Source of the DNA: Toxoplasma gondii ME49
Lineage: Eukaryota; Apicomplexa; Conoidasida; Eucoccidiorida; Sarcocystidae
NCBI RefSeq assembly: GCF_000006565.2
Contig: NC_031472.1
Coordinates: forward strand, 1,207,227-1,271,226
Length of the DNA: 64,000 nt
Reading direction: 5' to 3'
The notes under the pieces were generated by a model. That model was not told where the DNA came from and did no database searches. It saw only the letters and a program-made list of their open reading frames with translations. Positions 60,824-64,000 of the stretch are shown here, piece by piece (within the stretch, counting starts at the first letter, position 1; each line of letters opens with the position of its first letter). Position numbers and translations under genes: made by a program.

Positions 60824-62098
60824 TCAAAAGCCAAGTTCGAAAAGCGGAAAGGCAGCCTTTAGCGGATTTTTCAGAAGATCCACGAGAAAGCAAATGGCAC
60901 CTGAGAGGCCTTCAAAGAGGCTGAAGGGGTTGTCCGGGACCCTGCTGTCAGCCTGCAGTTTTTCGTCGAACATTTTGAGCGCAAAGTCTGCGGCGCGGTC
61001 CAGCCAGATGGGATCGCGTGTCAGTTTGTACGCCATGAGCAACGCGTATCCACTTCCAGATATTCCGTGGCATATCCCAGGCCCCTTCTTCAACAGCCCG
61101 TACTTCCACACGCAAGTCGCTGCGCGGAGCGCGGCTTTCTGGAACTCGCGATTATTGAACACAATGCTCCCGAGTCCGAAGGCAAAGACCGCGCCGGTGG
61201 CTCCGTGGCAGAAATGACAGAGGTAGTCGTCTGTTTCGCCTCTGACTGCCGGCCAGTTGTGGTGTTTCGTCTCCAGTGTGAGAAGCCACTCGAGCGTACC
61301 CTTCACCAGGCGCATCGCATTCGGGTCGTTCCGGATCGGTTCCACCAACATCAGCATGTAGACAATCCCCATGACACCGTGAGCCGCGCCGAGATACTCT
61401 CTGTCGTGCCAGCTGTACAACAAGGGACTGGCGCCGGTGCGTCGGCCGTAAGCCTCGCCAGATTCGAGCATCTTCATTGAGAGCTGTTTGATCTTCGCCT
61501 CGGAAACGGATCCAGGAGCCAGAAAGTTCAAAAACAAGCACCCGTAGAGGTACCCCGCGCGGCCGTAAAGCCATTCGTCGGAGTCGAGCTCGTGAACCGC
61601 ATAGTCAAAGTACTGTTTATACGACTGCACCGCGCCTTGGAAAACAGCAGACTGGGAAGCGAAGGGGAGCCCCTGTTGCCACCCCAGCAACGCTTGAACA
61701 ACGAACAACCCAGCGGGGCCACACAAAAGGCTGGGGCCGAGCGACCGGTGTCTGCGCGCCTGCTCCACGCCAGCCTCGACGACGTCCGGGCTCAGGAGCT
61801 TCTGAGCTGTATCGAGACTTGCCTGCTTCTGGTCGCCTGTCTGGATGGTGGCAAGCTTCAAAAACGCATATGCAATCCCTGGAGAGCCCACGTAGACAGT
61901 GGACCCTTTCTTCGGATTGACCGTCCCGGCAGAACGTACACAACGTGCAGTCTCCTGCAGGCGGTCTTCCAGCGCTGCTACACAGTCCTGGCGGAGAGAT
62001 GAAGTGCCTGGAATCAAATGCATCGGCCCAGCCGAAGCCGGCGCCTCAGCCGCCACATTGAGAAACGCCCGGCTCTGGAGAGTCCGACTCCGTGGCAT
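60824..62098 (-). CDS. LanC-like protein (LANCL family, 424 aa, single exon)
   Basis: One open frame of 424 codons, near the usual LANCL length (about 400-450). The seven-fold LanC barrel signature Gly-rich turns are visible: YVGSPGIAYAFL, LLCGPAGLFVVQALL, WLYGRAGYLYGCLFL, YLGAAHGVMGIVYML, FCHGATGAVFAFGLG, GICHGISGSGYALL and LFEGLSGAICFLVDLL. The zinc ligands expected from the family are C297 (in CHG), C343 and H344 (in GICHG); His240 is also conserved. Bacterial LanC enzymes cyclise lanthipeptides. Eukaryotic LANCL proteins bind glutathione and add it to dehydroalanine or dehydrobutyrine in damaged proteins, so a similar protein-repair role is inferred. There is no signal peptide; the first 25 residues are a loose basic Ala-rich extension. 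The start is the first ATG. The gene is intron-less with higher GC than the flanks. Confidence 0.95.
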   Translation of the reverse strand: MPRSRTLQSRAFLNVAAEAPASAGPMHLIPGTSSLRQDCVAALEDRLQETARCVRSAGTVNPKKGSTVYVGSPGIAYAFLKLATIQTGDQKQASLDTAQKLLSPDVVEAGVEQARRHRSLGPSLLCGPAGLFVVQALLGWQQGLPFASQSAVFQGAVQSYKQYFDYAVHELDSDEWLYGRAGYLYGCLFLNFLAPGSVSEAKIKQLSMKMLESGEAYGRRTGASPLLYSWHDREYLGAAHGVMGIVYMLMLVEPIRNDPNAMRLVKGTLEWLLTLETKHHNWPAVRGETDDYLCHFCHGATGAVFAFGLGSIVFNNREFQKAALRAATCVWKYGLLKKGPGICHGISGSGYALLMAYKLTRDPIWLDRAADFALKMFDEKLQADSRVPDNPFSLFEGLSGAICFLVDLLKNPLKAAFPLFELGF

Positions 62099-64000
62099 GT
62101 TGGCTGGCGGATGGGCAGGAGCGTGGCAGAAAAACGAGATCGTTTGGCCGGCGGCGAATGTGGGAATTCAAGAACTCTCCTGCGTGGGAAGCCGGCTCTC
62201 TGTCATTTCAGTGCACTACACTCCCCGGACGATCGGCGGCACGTAACGCAACAAAGGAACTCAGTGTCACTATTCCTTGGGTACTCGTGGGAAACCTAGA
62301 CAGCTCGCGAAACTGTGCTTGGGTAAACCATGGACACGGGAGTTTTGACCCGAGACATTAGAGACTGCGACACCCTGTTCCTGCTTCCGAATTTTGACCG
62401 AGACGGTCTACGACTCCTCCGCTGAGGCTCTTTGGCGCATCTCCAGAGCCTCCTAACGCAAACGGTGAGAAACTTACAGAGATTCGACGTAAAAAGTGGC
62501 CAAAAACAGCCGACACATGCACCGGCAAGTGAAGGTTGAACGGACTGTGTGTGCGTTTGTTCCAGAGCTGGAAAGAAACTTCCCCGGGTCTTTGGGGAGG
62601 ACAGACCATCCCTGCTGCGCACACCGACCGGAGAATGCGTCGAAACAGCAAATTTCGACTTGAAGAAAGTGTCTGGAAAACGCTTTTCGTGCAGCAGAAG
62701 CACTCATGGCAATCCGGTGGTCAAAGCGACTCGGGCACTGCACATCCACCCGCCTCTCTTTTTGTCGCCGACCGGGGAGCAGAAGAACTCCGGAAAACCC
62801 GAAACGTGGGACACCTGGTGACTGCAAAACTCCACCGGTCTAGGACCTTTTCCGTCTATACACCAGAGCACTCGAAAGCGGACGACAAAGACATTAGGCG
62901 CCGGACACAAACCATAGTTTTCAGGGCACCCCACCGGATTTGGCCGCGGTTCGCTTGTGCACCTGCGAGGAAGCGGAAAGGACCAACGACCACCAGTTAC
63001 CCGAGAGTTTGCTCTGTCTTTTCAATCCCCTTTGTATAGAAAATGGCCACTATCCGACCGTCGTGCCGCTTACTCGAGGTGTTCATTCCATCGCAAAATC
63101 GCAACTCTGCGAAGGCTCAGCCCCAGTCGATCGAGTCACTTCGCATCCTCCGTGCAGGATCCGCTGGTGGCGCGTCGCTAGCTGGCGCGAGCAACCGGTG
63201 AACGCTGTGCAGAAAAATGTTTTGACTTGAAGCTTCTCGCCTTACCGTAGGCGTTCGCAAGTCACAAGCGGCTTGCGAACACTCGTTGCGTGACGTGTGC
63301 CTCAGCTGCACACTGCGAGGACTGAATGGAAAAGCGACGGATTATTGCCGCGCCTTCCCAGCTTGGAGTGGCAACGACAGTGCAGCCTCCGAGCGTTGTG
63401 TCATCGTCTCACTTTGCATGCGATTTTTCTCTTGACACAAAAAACTGGCATGCAGACGCTTGAGGCACTGCCGAAGATCCAACAAGTCTCGCGCTCGTAT
63501 TCGAAACAGCATTGTTCGGATGAAGCAGATCCCACGTTCTGCTCGAAACACACTGGCAAAGGGGAGTTTCCGTCTCCGTTGATCAGTAAACGGATCACAA
63601 ACAGGGAGTCCACTCTCTCGGCGAGACTGCAGCGGGACAACGACAGCATGCAGCGATCATCGATTTGCGGCTTTGCGGCTTCGGCAATCTGCAACGGAGC
63701 AAAACAACGTATACACGATATGTATTTTTTGTGTTCTTCATATAATATGCTTCGTGACGGAACTCTCGCAAAGGCGCTATGAAGCCTTCAAAGGCTGTAG
63801 GGACATTGAGAGTGCGGCGATCCAGCTGGGCGACTTTTCACTATTCGGGACCAGCTTCGTCGAAATTCAGTACCCCACTCCTTGTTCGTGAGAGAAGCGC
63901 ACCTGTTTCGATTGTGGTTGCTGCGAAGTTTTCTCTCTCCTTGTAGTTCGTCGCTTCGCTCCTCGGCCTTGCTGCCTTTCCTCCCGCTCCTCTTGTCTCC
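62099..64000. other. spacer at right edge
   Basis: About 1.9 kb, beginning with the presumed promoter and 5' UTR of the LanC-like gene. A 161-codon plus-strand frame (63297-63782) has no recognised motif. The last 60 bases are strongly pyrimidine-rich on the plus strand, as seen at starts of transcription units or before acceptors, so a plus-strand gene may begin beyond the edge. Confidence 0.4.

Noticed and set aside
61152..61574. Minus-strand 140-aa Arg-rich frame inside the LanC-like gene
   Set aside because: It is an out-of-frame shadow of the 424-aa LanC-like frame, which carries all family motifs.

Overview
This is a nuclear window from an apicomplexan parasite of the coccidian type (Toxoplasma / Neospora / Sarcocystis lineage). 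That is inferred from style: intron-rich genes with short exons and GT-AG introns of 0.3-1.5 kb, long non-coding spacers, (TA)n tracts, and low-complexity Ser/Pro/Gln insertions in conserved proteins. Flagellar-axoneme genes fit a lineage with flagellated microgametes. I cannot fix the species. No rRNA, tRNA, CRISPR array or mobile element was recognised.

Eight protein-coding genes can be supported. Seven were assigned by joining exons by splice phase and matching conserved protein motifs from memory. From left to right they are: a tandem CCCH zinc-finger protein (minus, 3138-7784, five exons in perfect phase); a MICOS Mic60/mitofilin protein (minus, 12407-19824, nine exons in phase); a fungal-type MmgE/PrpD 2-methylcitrate dehydratase (minus, 22589-30868, twelve or more exons); the RING-H2 subunit RBX1 of cullin E3 ligases (plus, 31774-32929, two exons); a coiled-coil protein resembling CCDC148/CCDC112 (plus, 35248-37797, one exon); the TOR-complex beta-propeller LST8 (plus, 39862-44348, seven exons); dynein regulatory complex subunit 7, DRC7/CCDC135 (minus, about 45746-57965, at least 15 exons); and a LanC-like protein (minus, 60824-62098, one exon).

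There is no operon logic. PrpD and RBX1 are divergent with 905 bases between their start codons, and LST8 and DRC7 are convergent. PrpD and Mic60 both belong to the mitochondrion. DRC7 and possibly the CCDC148-like protein belong to the microgamete flagellum. LST8 and RBX1 are generic eukaryotic regulators (TOR signalling, ubiquitin ligation).

The most unusual features are as follows. A roughly 250-residue tract in LST8, rich in Trp-Trp pairs, sits exactly at a beta-propeller loop and is bounded by in-phase GT and AG, so it may be coding, an intron or an 'exitron'. A perfect 50-bp palindrome lies in a PrpD intron. A splice-phase gap in PrpD predicts an unseen microexon. DRC7 contains a 28-nt exon. 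The tandem CCCH fingers are both interrupted by introns. Spacers of 0.9-4.6 kb contain only short chance ORFs, microsatellites and presumably UTRs and promoters.
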